A stretch of DNA of 64,000 nucleotides, taken from positions 62,001-126,000 of the forward strand of contig NZ_AULF01000010.1 in the NCBI RefSeq assembly GCF_000425145.1, in the 5' to 3' direction. How positions within the stretch are numbered: position 1 is the stretch's first letter; each line of letters starts with the position of its first letter. A model generated the notes under the pieces. That model was given only the letters and a program-made list of their open reading frames with translations. It had not been told where the DNA came from and made no database searches. A program made the position numbers and the translations under genes. Of this stretch, positions 47,201-55,824 are shown one piece after another. Origin of the DNA: Pedobacter glucosidilyticus DSM 23534. Its GTDB lineage: Bacteria > Bacteroidota > Bacteroidia > Sphingobacteriales > Sphingobacteriaceae.

Positions 47201-47423
47201 AGTAGATGGTACTACTATAAGAATCAATAACATGACCCTAAGTTATAAAGTGCCAGCAAAAGTTGCTAGTAAGTTAGGTTTGGGTAGTGCAAGAATATTG
47301 GCTACTGGTAATAACTTGTGGACAATCGTAAATCCATTACCTTATAAAGATCCATATACATCAAGTGCATATAACTACCCTACATTAAGAACTATTTCTT
47401 TGGGGTTAAGTGTTAACTTATAA
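44211..47423 (+). CDS. susC: SusC/RagA-type TonB-dependent outer-membrane transporter
   Basis: This 1070-residue protein imports glycan oligosaccharides across the outer membrane with SusD. It has an N-terminal signal, a carboxypeptidase-D-regulatory-like domain (56-127, with VTGTVKDSKGEPLIGVAVRV), a TonB box region DEVVVTGYG (134-142), a plug and a large barrel ending LRTISLGLSVNL. No N-terminal STN domain is seen, so it is not directly an anti-sigma-linked receptor. SusD begins 13 nt after its stop. A structured leader precedes it. The substrate is inferred as pectic from the neighbours. Confidence 0.95.
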   Translation: MKLSLQKPLNKRNVIRAACAPLLLALFLPGSGVATERNAGLSLHSGAISTSSRWVNVTGTVKDSKGEPLIGVAVRVKGTNTGTTTDINGVFRINLPTGNETLIVSFLGFTTKEIPVAGRTNISITMEESTNAMDEVVVTGYGQKKRSEIIGSVATVTGEELMDIPAPNIAGALRNRIAGVGVSEASGRPGAGIRLNVRGSSASNNLFGVTDEPLYIIDGITVPAESFENLDPSMVETITILKDASAAIYGASGAKGVVLVTTKRGKIGKPSITYNGYVGVSDAATSPKMLSAYEHALLLNGDFAVNNAPAANFFTPADLEVLKNSQIKSWYDELWQASTTQRHNLSISGGTEKITFFVGGSYQNENGNYAGTKQDKYSFRSGLTAEIIPGLKADLNFNVDHRIRESQNDLGNETDATFFESIVTVPQWVPISIDGKPVNFNNRNNSPLGIISSGYEDTRRSQGYRINASLSYEPKFLKGFKTRFQISQGGGNTSNKVYRPPFNVYDFTRTGGNNLFYTDQVSATRVVSGGTNSLLEPILGRDNSYQGFITLQYGRSIGKHTFDLTVGGEQTIGYSENLGVRWINQLLPNIGDYWAFDPNLITSRGLNITESSKRSFFGRFNYDIDKKYILEAVARLDASSNFATGNRWGLSPSIGLGWIVSKENFFIDNVPFINFLKLKANFGITGDDRVNARLWQERYGVDVTNGYIYGETNTVGMNPSVLANPDITWEKKSTFNAGIEMSMLNNKIDVGIEVFRNYTYDGFDGGVNEIFPMYVGFESPTVNYRQAYSWGSEFTLGYKAKVGKDLSINTSINFGYGNSVVDRTYYNIYQLFENTPPDWRIMFGTDPRRFNSSNIGLISKGMFRTQEEVDAFLAQNPNYTIDGKVPQPGWLYFEDTNGDGRITDRDMVPMFKRTTPAFASGINLSLGYKAFNLSTNIAARFGGKVFYDSRALTAPTTTTNALAFWTDRWTPENPMEGKFPRFDDAASVRRWNSTFWAVDGTTIRINNMTLSYKVPAKVASKLGLGSARILATGNNLWTIVNPLPYKDPYTSSAYNYPTLRTISLGLSVNL

Positions 47424-47436
47424 AATATTAAATAAA

Positions 47437-49305
47437 ATGAAAACAATATTTAAAAAGGCTTTAAGAAATGCCCTTGTTTATTATACTGTGATAGTTTCTT
47501 TTTCAGCTTGTGTAAACAAAGATGAATTTTTTGAACTGCCAGATAGGGGTGGGATAGATGCAAGAATTTGGAGTAACGAAGGTGCTATCCAAATGTTATT
47601 AGATGGTACATACCGTTTAATTATGCCAGAGTTTCCTTATCAATATACTATAAATCAGTATGGTATACATTTAGCCAGTGATGAAAACTATTTCTCTGGA
47701 ACAGAAGCTTGGGCTAGAAGAGCTATTGGCGTAAATGGTACATTAGCAAATAATGATGTAAGATATGTAGCTACAAAATACCAAGGCTCAAACGTAGGTG
47801 ATAATAGATATTTTGATATCGCTCGTTGTAATAATGCAATTAAGGGTATTCCAACAGGAACTTTACCCAAGGCTACGCAAGATAAACTATTAGGTCAATT
47901 TTACGCCTTAAGAGCAATGGCTTATTTTGAATTAACAAGAATTTATGGTGGTGTACCTTTAGTTTTAGAACCTCAAGATCCAGACAATATTACGGTATCT
48001 GGAAGAGCAAAAGCAGCAGATTGTATCAATGCCATAGTGAATGATTTAGATTCTGCAATGGTTAAGTTAAATGGTATTAGCTGGGCAGATGCAACAGAAA
48101 GAGGTAAAATTAATAGAGCTGCCGCAGCTTCTTTAAAAGCAAAAGTACTCTTGTACTGGGCTAGTCCGCAGTTTAATCCTGTTAACGATCCTCAACACCC
48201 TTATGACGCAGCCAGATGGCAAAGAGCTTTAGAGGCCAATAGAGAAGCTTACGATATTTGCTTGGCTTCCGGTAGAAAATTAATGGCTAATTATGCAACT
48301 ATTTTTCAAACAGAAGGTACGTCTAATACCGAAGCCATTATGGTAAGATCTTATTCTAGCACATTAGAAAGAAGAGGGCATAATGTGGAGTCTAGAATAA
48401 GACCAGCTTCTGAAGGTGGTTCTCCAAACGATGCTTATTTTGCTACTACAAAATTGTTAAATGCATATCCAATGAGAGATGGAAGACCAATTCAAGGTCA
48501 TCCAGATTATGATGCTACTTTGTTCTGGAGAAATCGCGACCCAAGATTTGAAGCAACTATTGCTTATAATGGTAGTAATTGGAAATTAAGTGGTAATAAT
48601 AATAGAAGACAGTGGACTTACACCAATGCAATTAATGAAAGCGGTAATAGAGGTGTGTATTGTAAACGTTTTTCAAGCCCAGATTTATCTGCATCAGCGG
48701 TTAACTATACTTCTAATATTGGAGGTAGCGGTATGGATTGGATAGAGTTACGTTTTGCTGAAGTAATGCTAAATTATGCAGAATGTGCTAATGAAACAGG
48801 CGATATGGTATTAGCAAAAACATTAGTAAGAGAAATTAGAAGAAGAGCTGGTATTATAGAAGGTACTGCAGGTAATGATTTTGGCTTAGGTTTAGCAACT
48901 ACCATAGAACAAATGAGAGAACTCATAACTAATGAAAGAATGGTAGAGTTTGCATTTGAAGCTAAACGTCATCATGACTTAAGAAGGTTAAGAAAAATGC
49001 ACACTTTAACAGGTACCATAGAAGGTATACAAATAGCAACTAAAACTACTGCCTTAAGAACGCATCTAGAAGCTATTAATCCAACAACAGGATTAAGAAA
49101 TAGAGATACTTTAAATATAAATGTTAAAAGTACCTATCTATTCTATTTTAATCCTCATACAGTGGTTATACCAGGAGGTAATGGTCCGTTTAGTGTTCCA
49201 GAGTATCATTATTTCTATACTTTCCACAACCAATTTATGAATTCTAGTCCCTTACTAGAGCATACTATTGGCTGGGAAGGTGGAACCTTTGATCCTCTTA
49301 AATAA
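47437..49305 (+). CDS. susD: SusD-family glycan-binding lipoprotein
   Basis: This 622-residue protein has a lipobox (SFSAC, Cys25) and the SusD-like TPR-containing fold (RGKINRAAAASLKAKVLLYW and the terminal FEAKRHHDLRRL, where the tail is characteristic of SusD). It sits on the outer face and caps the SusC barrel. The ATG at 47437 is preferred over the in-frame TTG at 47410, which would overlap the susC gene and mask the signal. The glycan cannot be read from the sequence. Confidence 0.93.
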   Translation: MKTIFKKALRNALVYYTVIVSFSACVNKDEFFELPDRGGIDARIWSNEGAIQMLLDGTYRLIMPEFPYQYTINQYGIHLASDENYFSGTEAWARRAIGVNGTLANNDVRYVATKYQGSNVGDNRYFDIARCNNAIKGIPTGTLPKATQDKLLGQFYALRAMAYFELTRIYGGVPLVLEPQDPDNITVSGRAKAADCINAIVNDLDSAMVKLNGISWADATERGKINRAAAASLKAKVLLYWASPQFNPVNDPQHPYDAARWQRALEANREAYDICLASGRKLMANYATIFQTEGTSNTEAIMVRSYSSTLERRGHNVESRIRPASEGGSPNDAYFATTKLLNAYPMRDGRPIQGHPDYDATLFWRNRDPRFEATIAYNGSNWKLSGNNNRRQWTYTNAINESGNRGVYCKRFSSPDLSASAVNYTSNIGGSGMDWIELRFAEVMLNYAECANETGDMVLAKTLVREIRRRAGIIEGTAGNDFGLGLATTIEQMRELITNERMVEFAFEAKRHHDLRRLRKMHTLTGTIEGIQIATKTTALRTHLEAINPTTGLRNRDTLNINVKSTYLFYFNPHTVVIPGGNGPFSVPEYHYFYTFHNQFMNSSPLLEHTIGWEGGTFDPLK

Positions 49306-49373
49306 TTTTATTTAGAATTTAGGCATTACTATTCTAAGAAGAATGGTAGTGCTTAAAGCAAACCTTTATTAAA

Positions 49374-50303
49374 ATGAAAATAGTAAGAAGTTTAAAAATA
49401 TTTGGGGTTATAGCTGGTGTTATAATTTCCTTATCGTCTTGTGAAAAAGAATCTGAAAACATTTTTAATATGTTTACGGATGTTACAGTAACTTTTAAAG
49501 GAGACCATCCTTTTAGCGTAACTGATTACAAAGAAGTAAATGATGGTGATAGTGTTTATATAGATTATACCGTTACGTCTGCTAAGCAAGATATGTATCA
49601 GATTAACGTGTTAGAAGTAGGGAGTGCTGTTCCTTTCTTAAGAATTCCTATCACTGATGAAACCAAAAGAAGAAGTTTTTCAGGAGTTGTAAAACTTAGA
49701 GCTAATGTGAAATCTGGAAAAACATCTTATCGTGTTTGGCCTGTAGATAGACGCGGTGTGTATATGGGCGATGGATATAAACAAGTAACTATCGACGTTA
49801 AGCCTAATTTTAATCATATTTCAAATAGAAGAGTATATCTCCCTGATACGGTAGCTAAAGTATTGCCATGTTATTTCTCAATAAAAACAGGAAATACTTA
49901 CAGTTACACTACAGGCGAAGCAAGTTCAGCAGATATTGATTTTGGTATATTTAGAACAAGCAGTACCACCCCAGTAATTAATTTATACTCATTAAGTGCA
50001 AACCCTCTGCCTTTTGCTCCCTACAATATTAGTACATGGACAAAAAGAGCTACTTTATTTAGTGCGCCAGTAAATGGGCATGCAAATACGTTTAACAATA
50101 CTTTAAGGACCGGTACGATTGTTGAAACCGAGGCTAGAAGAAGAACTATTAATTTAAGGGCAACAACAACAGGTTTGGTGGCAGGTAGTGCTGTTTATTT
50201 TTTAACACCAGAAAATAAGTATGGTTGTATATTAGTAAATGCAGTAAGTACTGATATTGAAGGTAAGCCTTTTATAAATATTAGCGTTAAAGTTCAAAAT
50301 TAA
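49374..50303 (+). CDS. Surface lipoprotein, probable glycan-binding protein
   Basis: This 309-residue protein has a lipobox (SLSSC, Cys23). An Ig-like beta domain follows (about 35-140, strands such as TYRVWPVDRRGVYMGDGYK), and then a second beta domain. The position directly after SusD, in the same operon, is that of surface glycan-binding proteins (SusE/F-like), which are diverse in sequence. No family is recognised. A terminator follows. Confidence 0.75.
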   Translation: MKIVRSLKIFGVIAGVIISLSSCEKESENIFNMFTDVTVTFKGDHPFSVTDYKEVNDGDSVYIDYTVTSAKQDMYQINVLEVGSAVPFLRIPITDETKRRSFSGVVKLRANVKSGKTSYRVWPVDRRGVYMGDGYKQVTIDVKPNFNHISNRRVYLPDTVAKVLPCYFSIKTGNTYSYTTGEASSADIDFGIFRTSSTTPVINLYSLSANPLPFAPYNISTWTKRATLFSAPVNGHANTFNNTLRTGTIVETEARRRTINLRATTTGLVAGSAVYFLTPENKYGCILVNAVSTDIEGKPFINISVKVQN

Positions 50304-50324
50304 TATTTAAAAATCAACATAGTT

Positions 50325-50355
50325 AGCCGCTCCTTTATTAAGAGCGACTTTTTCA
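50325..50355 (+). terminator. Terminator after the susC-susD-lipoprotein operon
   Basis: AGCCGCTC (50325-50332) and GAGCGACT (50342-50349) pair with one mismatch around a short loop, followed by TTTTT. It lies 22 nt after the lipoprotein stop codon and separates this operon from the lyase gene. Confidence 0.75.
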
Positions 50356-50415
50356 TTGGCTAAAATCCTACAATACTTCGTAAAAATGATACAAATATGA
50401 TAGGTTAGATATGTA

Positions 50416-50423
50416 TATATTTG
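50416..50423 (+). promoter_or_regulatory. Candidate -7 element of the lyase gene
   Basis: TATATTTG matches TAnnTTTG and lies 51 bp before the ATG at 50475. The -33 region is not evident, so support is weak. Confidence 0.35.
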
Positions 50424-50474
50424 AAATATTATACTTTATCAACATCGTATATTTTCCTAAATTAAACTAATCAA

Positions 50475-52127
50475 ATGAAGAAACTGATGAAGTCTACCCT
50501 GCTGGGGGCAGCAGTTATGTTAACTACTTATCAAGTAAAAGCGCAATACCCAAGCATACCAGACGATGTACAAAAAGCAACGGCAGAATTAATGAAGCAA
50601 GCTACCAAGCAATCTGATTTAGCTTGGCAAAAAGCACTACCTATTATAGAGCAAGAGGCAAAAGAAGGAAAACCTTATATTCCTTGGGCAGGTCGTCCTA
50701 CAGATTTACCACAGGCAGATATTCTAGCTTTCCCTGGTGCAGAAGGTGGCGGTGCTTATGCTTTTGGTGGTCGTGGCGGTAAAGTTTATGTGGTTACTAA
50801 CCTTAATGATAGTGGCCCCGGTTCTTTACGTTGGGCCTGCGAGCAAGGTGGTGCCAGAATAGTAGTTTTCAATGTAGCAGGCATCATCAGATTAAAAACT
50901 CCTTTAATCATCAGAGCACCGTATATTACCATAGCAGGTCAAACTGCTCCTGGAGATGGGGTTTGTGTAGCAGGAGAATCAGTTTGGTTAAATACCCACG
51001 ATGTAGTAATTAGATATATGCGCTTTAGAAGAGGCGAAACCTATGTGGGTAGAAGAGATGACGCTATTGGTGGTAATCCGGTAGGAAATATCATGATAGA
51101 TCACGTATCAGCAAGTTGGGGATTAGACGAAAACATGTCAATGTATCGCCACATGTATAACGATAGTACAGGTAAGCCAGAAGTTAAATTAGGTACAGTA
51201 AACATAACCATCCAAAATTCTATTTTCTCTGAAGCTTTAGATACTTGGAACCACGCTTTTGGCAGTACTTTAGGAGGAGAAAATTGTGCTTTTGTTAGAA
51301 ACCTTTGGGCAGATAATGCAGCAAGAAATCCATCAATTGGTTGGAATGGTATTTTTAATTTTGCTAACAATGTGATGTTTAACTGGGTACACCGTTCTAT
51401 AGATGGTGGCGATTATACAGCACAATACAATATCATCAATAACTATTTTAAACCAGGTCCTTTAACACCAAAAACTCAACCTATAGGTTATCGTATTTTA
51501 AAGCCAGAATCAGGTCGTAGTAAACTACCTTATGTTGTTTTTGGAAGAGCACATGTGGAAGGCAATATTGTGGAAGGTAATACTAAAGTAACCCAAAATA
51601 ATTGGGATGGCGGTATACAGTTAGAGAATAAAAAAGGTGAATCTATGACTTATGATGAAGCAAAGCCCTACTTTGCTGCCATGCGAGTTCAAAAGCCTTT
51701 ACCAATGCCTAAAATGACAATTATTCCGGCACAACAAGCATACAATTATGTGTTAGATAATGCAGGTGCTACTTTACCAAAAAGAGACCCAGTTGATGCC
51801 AGAATTGTGAAACAAGTAAGAACTGGCGAGATAGAATATATAAAAGATGTAAAACTTCCTGAAGCTGATTTTAAACATCGCAGATTACCAAAAGATTCGT
51901 ACAAAGGAGGTATCATTACCGATATCAGTCAAGTAGGAGGTTATCCAAAATATGAAGGTAAACCCTATAAAGACAGTGATCAAGATGGTATGCCCGATGA
52001 TTATGAAACAAGAAATGGTTTAAACCCTAAAGATGCTTCTGATGCGAGTAAAATTACTGCTTCGGGTTATTCAAACATAGAGGTTTATTTAAATAGTGTT
52101 GTTGATATTAAGAATGTAACACCTTAA
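50475..52127 (+). CDS. PL1-type pectate lyase
   Basis: This is a 550-residue secreted protein with a Sec signal to about residue 23 (ending YQVKAQ). It has a parallel beta-helix of the polysaccharide lyase family 1 type: FPGAEGGGAYAFGGRGGKVY at the N-terminus, GPGSLRWACEQG, and IMIDHVSASWGLDENMSMYR with the conserved family segment. A calcium-type repeat (DSDQDGMPDDYE, residues 500-511) and a tail follow. It should cleave the polygalacturonan backbone or a related pectin. The stop precedes a 3' region with two hairpins. Confidence 0.88.
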   Translation: MKKLMKSTLLGAAVMLTTYQVKAQYPSIPDDVQKATAELMKQATKQSDLAWQKALPIIEQEAKEGKPYIPWAGRPTDLPQADILAFPGAEGGGAYAFGGRGGKVYVVTNLNDSGPGSLRWACEQGGARIVVFNVAGIIRLKTPLIIRAPYITIAGQTAPGDGVCVAGESVWLNTHDVVIRYMRFRRGETYVGRRDDAIGGNPVGNIMIDHVSASWGLDENMSMYRHMYNDSTGKPEVKLGTVNITIQNSIFSEALDTWNHAFGSTLGGENCAFVRNLWADNAARNPSIGWNGIFNFANNVMFNWVHRSIDGGDYTAQYNIINNYFKPGPLTPKTQPIGYRILKPESGRSKLPYVVFGRAHVEGNIVEGNTKVTQNNWDGGIQLENKKGESMTYDEAKPYFAAMRVQKPLPMPKMTIIPAQQAYNYVLDNAGATLPKRDPVDARIVKQVRTGEIEYIKDVKLPEADFKHRRLPKDSYKGGIITDISQVGGYPKYEGKPYKDSDQDGMPDDYETRNGLNPKDASDASKITASGYSNIEVYLNSVVDIKNVTP

Positions 52128-52276
52128 TTAAAGAGAATCATTTTTTTTAAGTCTTTAACTTGAGCTTAAAAGGTTTTGAAACATAAAAATTTTTATATTA
52201 AAATTTTCATTATAGTTTATTGATGCACTATTTATCCAACATGGTTAAGCTTAGTAATAAAAGTTAGTAAAAAGCT

Positions 52277-52303
52277 TTCTTAGTCGAGTGGTTTCACTAA
52301 GAA
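52277..52303 (+). repeat. Hairpin in the lyase 3' region
   Basis: TTCTTAGT (52277-52284) and ACTAAGAA (52296-52303) pair perfectly across an 11-nt loop. No T-tract follows, so it is not a terminator. Confidence 0.65.
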
Positions 52304-52346
52304 TCTATAAACCTCATACCTTAGGTATTTTGTTTGGCTTATAAAA

Positions 52347-52379
52347 GAGGAGAACTGCCCATCAGTATCTCCTTTTTTT
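52347..52379 (+). terminator. Terminator downstream of the lyase gene
   Basis: AGGAGA (52348-52353) with TCTCCT (52368-52373), extended by ACTG/CAGT with a one-base bulge, is followed by seven T. It lies 220 nt after the lyase stop. Confidence 0.85.
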
Positions 52380-52582
52380 GTATGAAATTGTTATAGTAAA
52401 GACTTGATGTTTTTTCCATAAGAATAAAAATTTGAAGGGATTATGTCTTTTTTATAAATAATAATCACTTTTTTTTGATGATTCATCATATTTTATTTCC
52501 TATGACAAAATCATATAAGACATAGAGAAAATACTACAAAAATAAAAGTGCTTTAACCATTAAATTTGTATTAGAAAATCCA

Positions 52583-52655
52583 ATTTATATCTAAAAAAAT
52601 ATATCTGTTGACCTAAATGAGTAATTTGCTACAACAATTTTTTTTAGATATAAAT
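52583..52655 (+). repeat. 17-bp inverted repeat before the beta-helix/DUF6298 gene
   Basis: The 17-nt arm ATTTATATCTAAAAAAA (52583-52599) has its exact reverse complement at 52639-52655, with 39 nt between. The right arm ends 9 nt before the ATG at 52665. A 17-bp stem of this kind would place the translation start region at the foot of a hairpin. Confidence 0.8.
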
Positions 52656-52664
52656 CAAACCTAA

Positions 52665-55600
52665 ATGACAATAATTTTGCTTAAAAAAGTACTTAAACAT
52701 GGTGTGTATAGTTTTAGCTTAAACTTCTTTAGTTTAGGTGTTTATTTGTTTTTAGGATTATCTCCACTAGTTGTTAAAGCACAAAAAAAAGAAGCTCCAA
52801 AATCTCCTGTTTATCTTCAAAAAGAAGGCAAATTGGCTTATACGCCAGATGCTTTAGGTAATCGTATCCCTGATTATTCTTACAGTGGCTACCAAGCAGG
52901 GGAAAACGCTATTCCAAATGTTCCTGTGAAAGTTGTTGTGCCAACCATATTGGGCGATGCAACCGCCACTATACAAGCAGCTATAGATGAAGTAGCTAAA
53001 TTACCTTTAGATAAAAATGGTTTCAGAGGTGCTGTACTCTTGCAAAAAGCTGTTTATCAAGTTTATGGAACTATCAAAATAAATGCTTCTGGTGTTGTTT
53101 TAAGAGGTAGTGGATTTCTAGTAAATGGTACTACCATTTTAGGTAAAGGCACAAACAGAGAAATATTAATTCGGGTTTTAGGAAAACAAAATCAGGTAAA
53201 GCAAACACCTGTTTCTATTGTAGATGATTACGTACCTGTAAACGCTTTTCAGTTTAAAATTGCCGACGTGAGCTCATTTAAAGTAGGAGATCAAATCCTG
53301 ATCCATCGTCCATCTACACAAGAATGGATAACCAAACTAAATACCGTAACCTTTGGTGGTGGTTTAAGTAGTTTAGGATGGAAGCCCGGTCAAAGAGATA
53401 TTTTTTGGGATAGAAAAATTATAGCTATCAATGGTAACAACATCACCATTGATGTACCCATTACCACAGCTTTAGATAAGCAATTTGGACAAGCTACGGT
53501 GGCCAAATATCAGTGGAATGGCCGTATAACCAATATCGGAGTAGAAAATTTACAATTAGTATCAGATTACAATCAACAAAATAAAAAAGACGAAGACCAC
53601 CGCTGGAATGCTATCAACATAGAAAATGCAGCCGATGTTTGGGTAAGACAAATCAACTTTAAGCATTTTGCAGGTTCTGCGGTTTATGTAAATCAAAACA
53701 GTAAACGCGTAACGGTAGAAGATTGTAAATCTTTAGCACCAGTTTCTGAAATTGGTGGCGAGCGTAGAAATACTTTTTACACCAAAGGCCAACAAACATT
53801 ATTTCAAAGGTTATATGCTGAATTTGGTTACCATGATTTTGCCGTAGGTTTTATGGCAGCAGGGCCAAATGCTTTTGTACAATGCCAAGCTGTAAATTCT
53901 CATAGCTTTAGCGGAGCTATAGATAGCTGGGCTTCAGGAGCTTTGTTTGATGTTATGAATATAGACGGACAAGCTTTAAGTTTTGCAAATAGAGGACAAG
54001 ATGGGCAAGGTGCAGGATGGACAGCTGCTAACAGTCTTTTCTGGCAATGTAGTGCAGCTAAAGTGTATAACGAGCAACCACCAACAGCTCAAAATTGGGC
54101 TTTTGGTACTTGGGCACAATTTGCTGGCGATGGCTTTTGGGATATGTCTAATGAACATGTAAACCCAAGAAGTTTTTATTATGCACAGTTAGAAGATCGT
54201 TTAGGAAAATCGGCAACAGCCAGAAAATTTTTATTACCTGTAGCATCAGAAGCATCTTCTAGTCCTTCTATAGAAACAGCTTTAGCATTAACGCAGCTAG
54301 CAGCAAAACCTATTTTACAATTAAGTCAGTTTATTGATGATGCTGGCTCAAGAACACCTATAAATACCGATGCAAACGGAGCTAAAATATTAAAGCCTAT
54401 TATCGCTAAAGAAAATCTTAAAGCTGGCGATATGAAATTGAAAAACGGTTTTATCATTTATAAAGACAAGGTTGTTACAGGTGCCAAGCAAGATATACAA
54501 TGGTGGTCTGGCAGTGCTAGACCATTCGCTTTAGATAAAATGCGTCCACATATTACCCGTTTTGTACCTGGCGAAATTGGTAATGGTTTAACCGATGATT
54601 TAGAAGAACTTACAACAAGCATGCAACAAAAAAATGTAGTTGCAATGGATCATAACTACGGTTTATGGTACGAGCGTAGGAGGGATGACCACCAGCGTGT
54701 AAGAAGAATGGATGCAGAAGTTTGGCCGCCTTTTTACGAGCAACCTTTTGCCCGCAGCGGCCAAGGTATCGCCTGGGATGGCTTAAGTAAATACGATTTA
54801 ACTACGTTTAACAAATGGTATTGGGGTAGGTTACAACAGTTTGCCAACCTTGCTGATGAAAAAGGCCTGGTACTTTTACATCAAAACTATTTTCAGCACA
54901 ATATTCTAGAAGCTGGAGCACATTATGCAGATTTCCCTTGGCGACCAGCAAATAACATCAATGATACAGGTTTTCCAGAGCCTGTACCTTATGCAGGCGA
55001 TAAACGCATTTTCATGGCAGAGCAGTTTTACGATGTTAATCATCCCGTAAGGAGGGCTTTGCATCGTAACTATATCCGCCAATGTTTAGAGAATTTTAAA
55101 GATAATTCATCAGTGATACAACTTACTAGTGCAGAGTATACTGGGCCAACGCATTTTGTAGCTTTTTGGTTAGATGTAATTAAAGAATGGGAATTAGAAA
55201 CAGGTAAAAAGCCTATCATTGGTTTAAGCGCTACTAAAGATGTACAAGACGAGATTTTAGCAGACCCCGAGCGTTCTAAATATGTTAATGTTATTGATAT
55301 CAGATATTGGTTTTACCAAGAAAACGGTATGGCTTATGCACCTAAAGGCGGACAAAATTTAGCGCCAAGGCAGCATGCTCGTTTAACCAAAGTTGGTAAA
55401 TCGTCTTTTGAGCAGGTTTATAGGGCTGTGGCCGAGTATCGTTCTAAATATCCAGATAAAGCGGTTATCTATAATGCAGGTAATTACGATAGAATGGGTT
55501 GGGCAGTATTCATGGCTGGCGGGTCTCTGGCAGATTTGCCTCTTATTACTGATGAAAATTTCTTAAAAGACGCTGCAACCATGAAACCACAGCCACAATC

Positions 55601-55817
55601 ACAAAAAGGCTTTTATACTTTGGCAAATGAATCATCGGCTATTGTTTACCAAAATAATCAGGCAGAGGTAAAACTAGGAAACGGAACTTATGTGCTCAGC
55701 TACATCAGTCCACAAAGCGGTAAAGTTTTAAAGCAAAGCACTATAAAAATTAATAATCAAGCCATTAAAACAGAAGATTTAAAAAGTGATGTGGTGGTTT
55801 GGATAAAGAAAAAATAA
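52665..55817 (+). CDS. Beta-helix plus DUF6298 fusion protein
   Basis: This is a 1050-residue secreted protein (signal near residues 10-38). The N-terminal half (about 60-560) is a right-handed beta-helix (pectate-lyase-like, with VVLRGSGFLVNGTTI and VENLQLVSDYNQQ). The C-terminal half (about 620-960) has DUF6298 features such as VAMDHNYGLWYERRRDDHQR and RMDAEVWPPFYEQPF, rich in aromatic, Asp and Glu residues. The latter looks like a TIM-barrel-type hydrolase, so a dual-function pectic enzyme is likely. Catalytic residues cannot be assigned by eye. The GH140 gene starts 7 nt after it. Confidence 0.8.
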   Translation: MTIILLKKVLKHGVYSFSLNFFSLGVYLFLGLSPLVVKAQKKEAPKSPVYLQKEGKLAYTPDALGNRIPDYSYSGYQAGENAIPNVPVKVVVPTILGDATATIQAAIDEVAKLPLDKNGFRGAVLLQKAVYQVYGTIKINASGVVLRGSGFLVNGTTILGKGTNREILIRVLGKQNQVKQTPVSIVDDYVPVNAFQFKIADVSSFKVGDQILIHRPSTQEWITKLNTVTFGGGLSSLGWKPGQRDIFWDRKIIAINGNNITIDVPITTALDKQFGQATVAKYQWNGRITNIGVENLQLVSDYNQQNKKDEDHRWNAINIENAADVWVRQINFKHFAGSAVYVNQNSKRVTVEDCKSLAPVSEIGGERRNTFYTKGQQTLFQRLYAEFGYHDFAVGFMAAGPNAFVQCQAVNSHSFSGAIDSWASGALFDVMNIDGQALSFANRGQDGQGAGWTAANSLFWQCSAAKVYNEQPPTAQNWAFGTWAQFAGDGFWDMSNEHVNPRSFYYAQLEDRLGKSATARKFLLPVASEASSSPSIETALALTQLAAKPILQLSQFIDDAGSRTPINTDANGAKILKPIIAKENLKAGDMKLKNGFIIYKDKVVTGAKQDIQWWSGSARPFALDKMRPHITRFVPGEIGNGLTDDLEELTTSMQQKNVVAMDHNYGLWYERRRDDHQRVRRMDAEVWPPFYEQPFARSGQGIAWDGLSKYDLTTFNKWYWGRLQQFANLADEKGLVLLHQNYFQHNILEAGAHYADFPWRPANNINDTGFPEPVPYAGDKRIFMAEQFYDVNHPVRRALHRNYIRQCLENFKDNSSVIQLTSAEYTGPTHFVAFWLDVIKEWELETGKKPIIGLSATKDVQDEILADPERSKYVNVIDIRYWFYQENGMAYAPKGGQNLAPRQHARLTKVGKSSFEQVYRAVAEYRSKYPDKAVIYNAGNYDRMGWAVFMAGGSLADLPLITDENFLKDAATMKPQPQSQKGFYTLANESSAIVYQNNQAEVKLGNGTYVLSYISPQSGKVLKQSTIKINNQAIKTEDLKSDVVVWIKKK

Positions 55818-55824
55818 GATAAAG

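Larger units (their letters stand above)
52128..52664. other. Intergenic region with 3' hairpins, a terminator and a large leader repeat
   Basis: This 537-bp stretch holds an 8-bp-stem hairpin (52277-52303), a strong terminator (52347-52379) and then the 17-bp inverted repeat 52583-52655 in front of the next gene. TAAATTTG at 52561-52568 is a -7-like element without a matching -33. I see no ORF in it. Confidence 0.6.
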
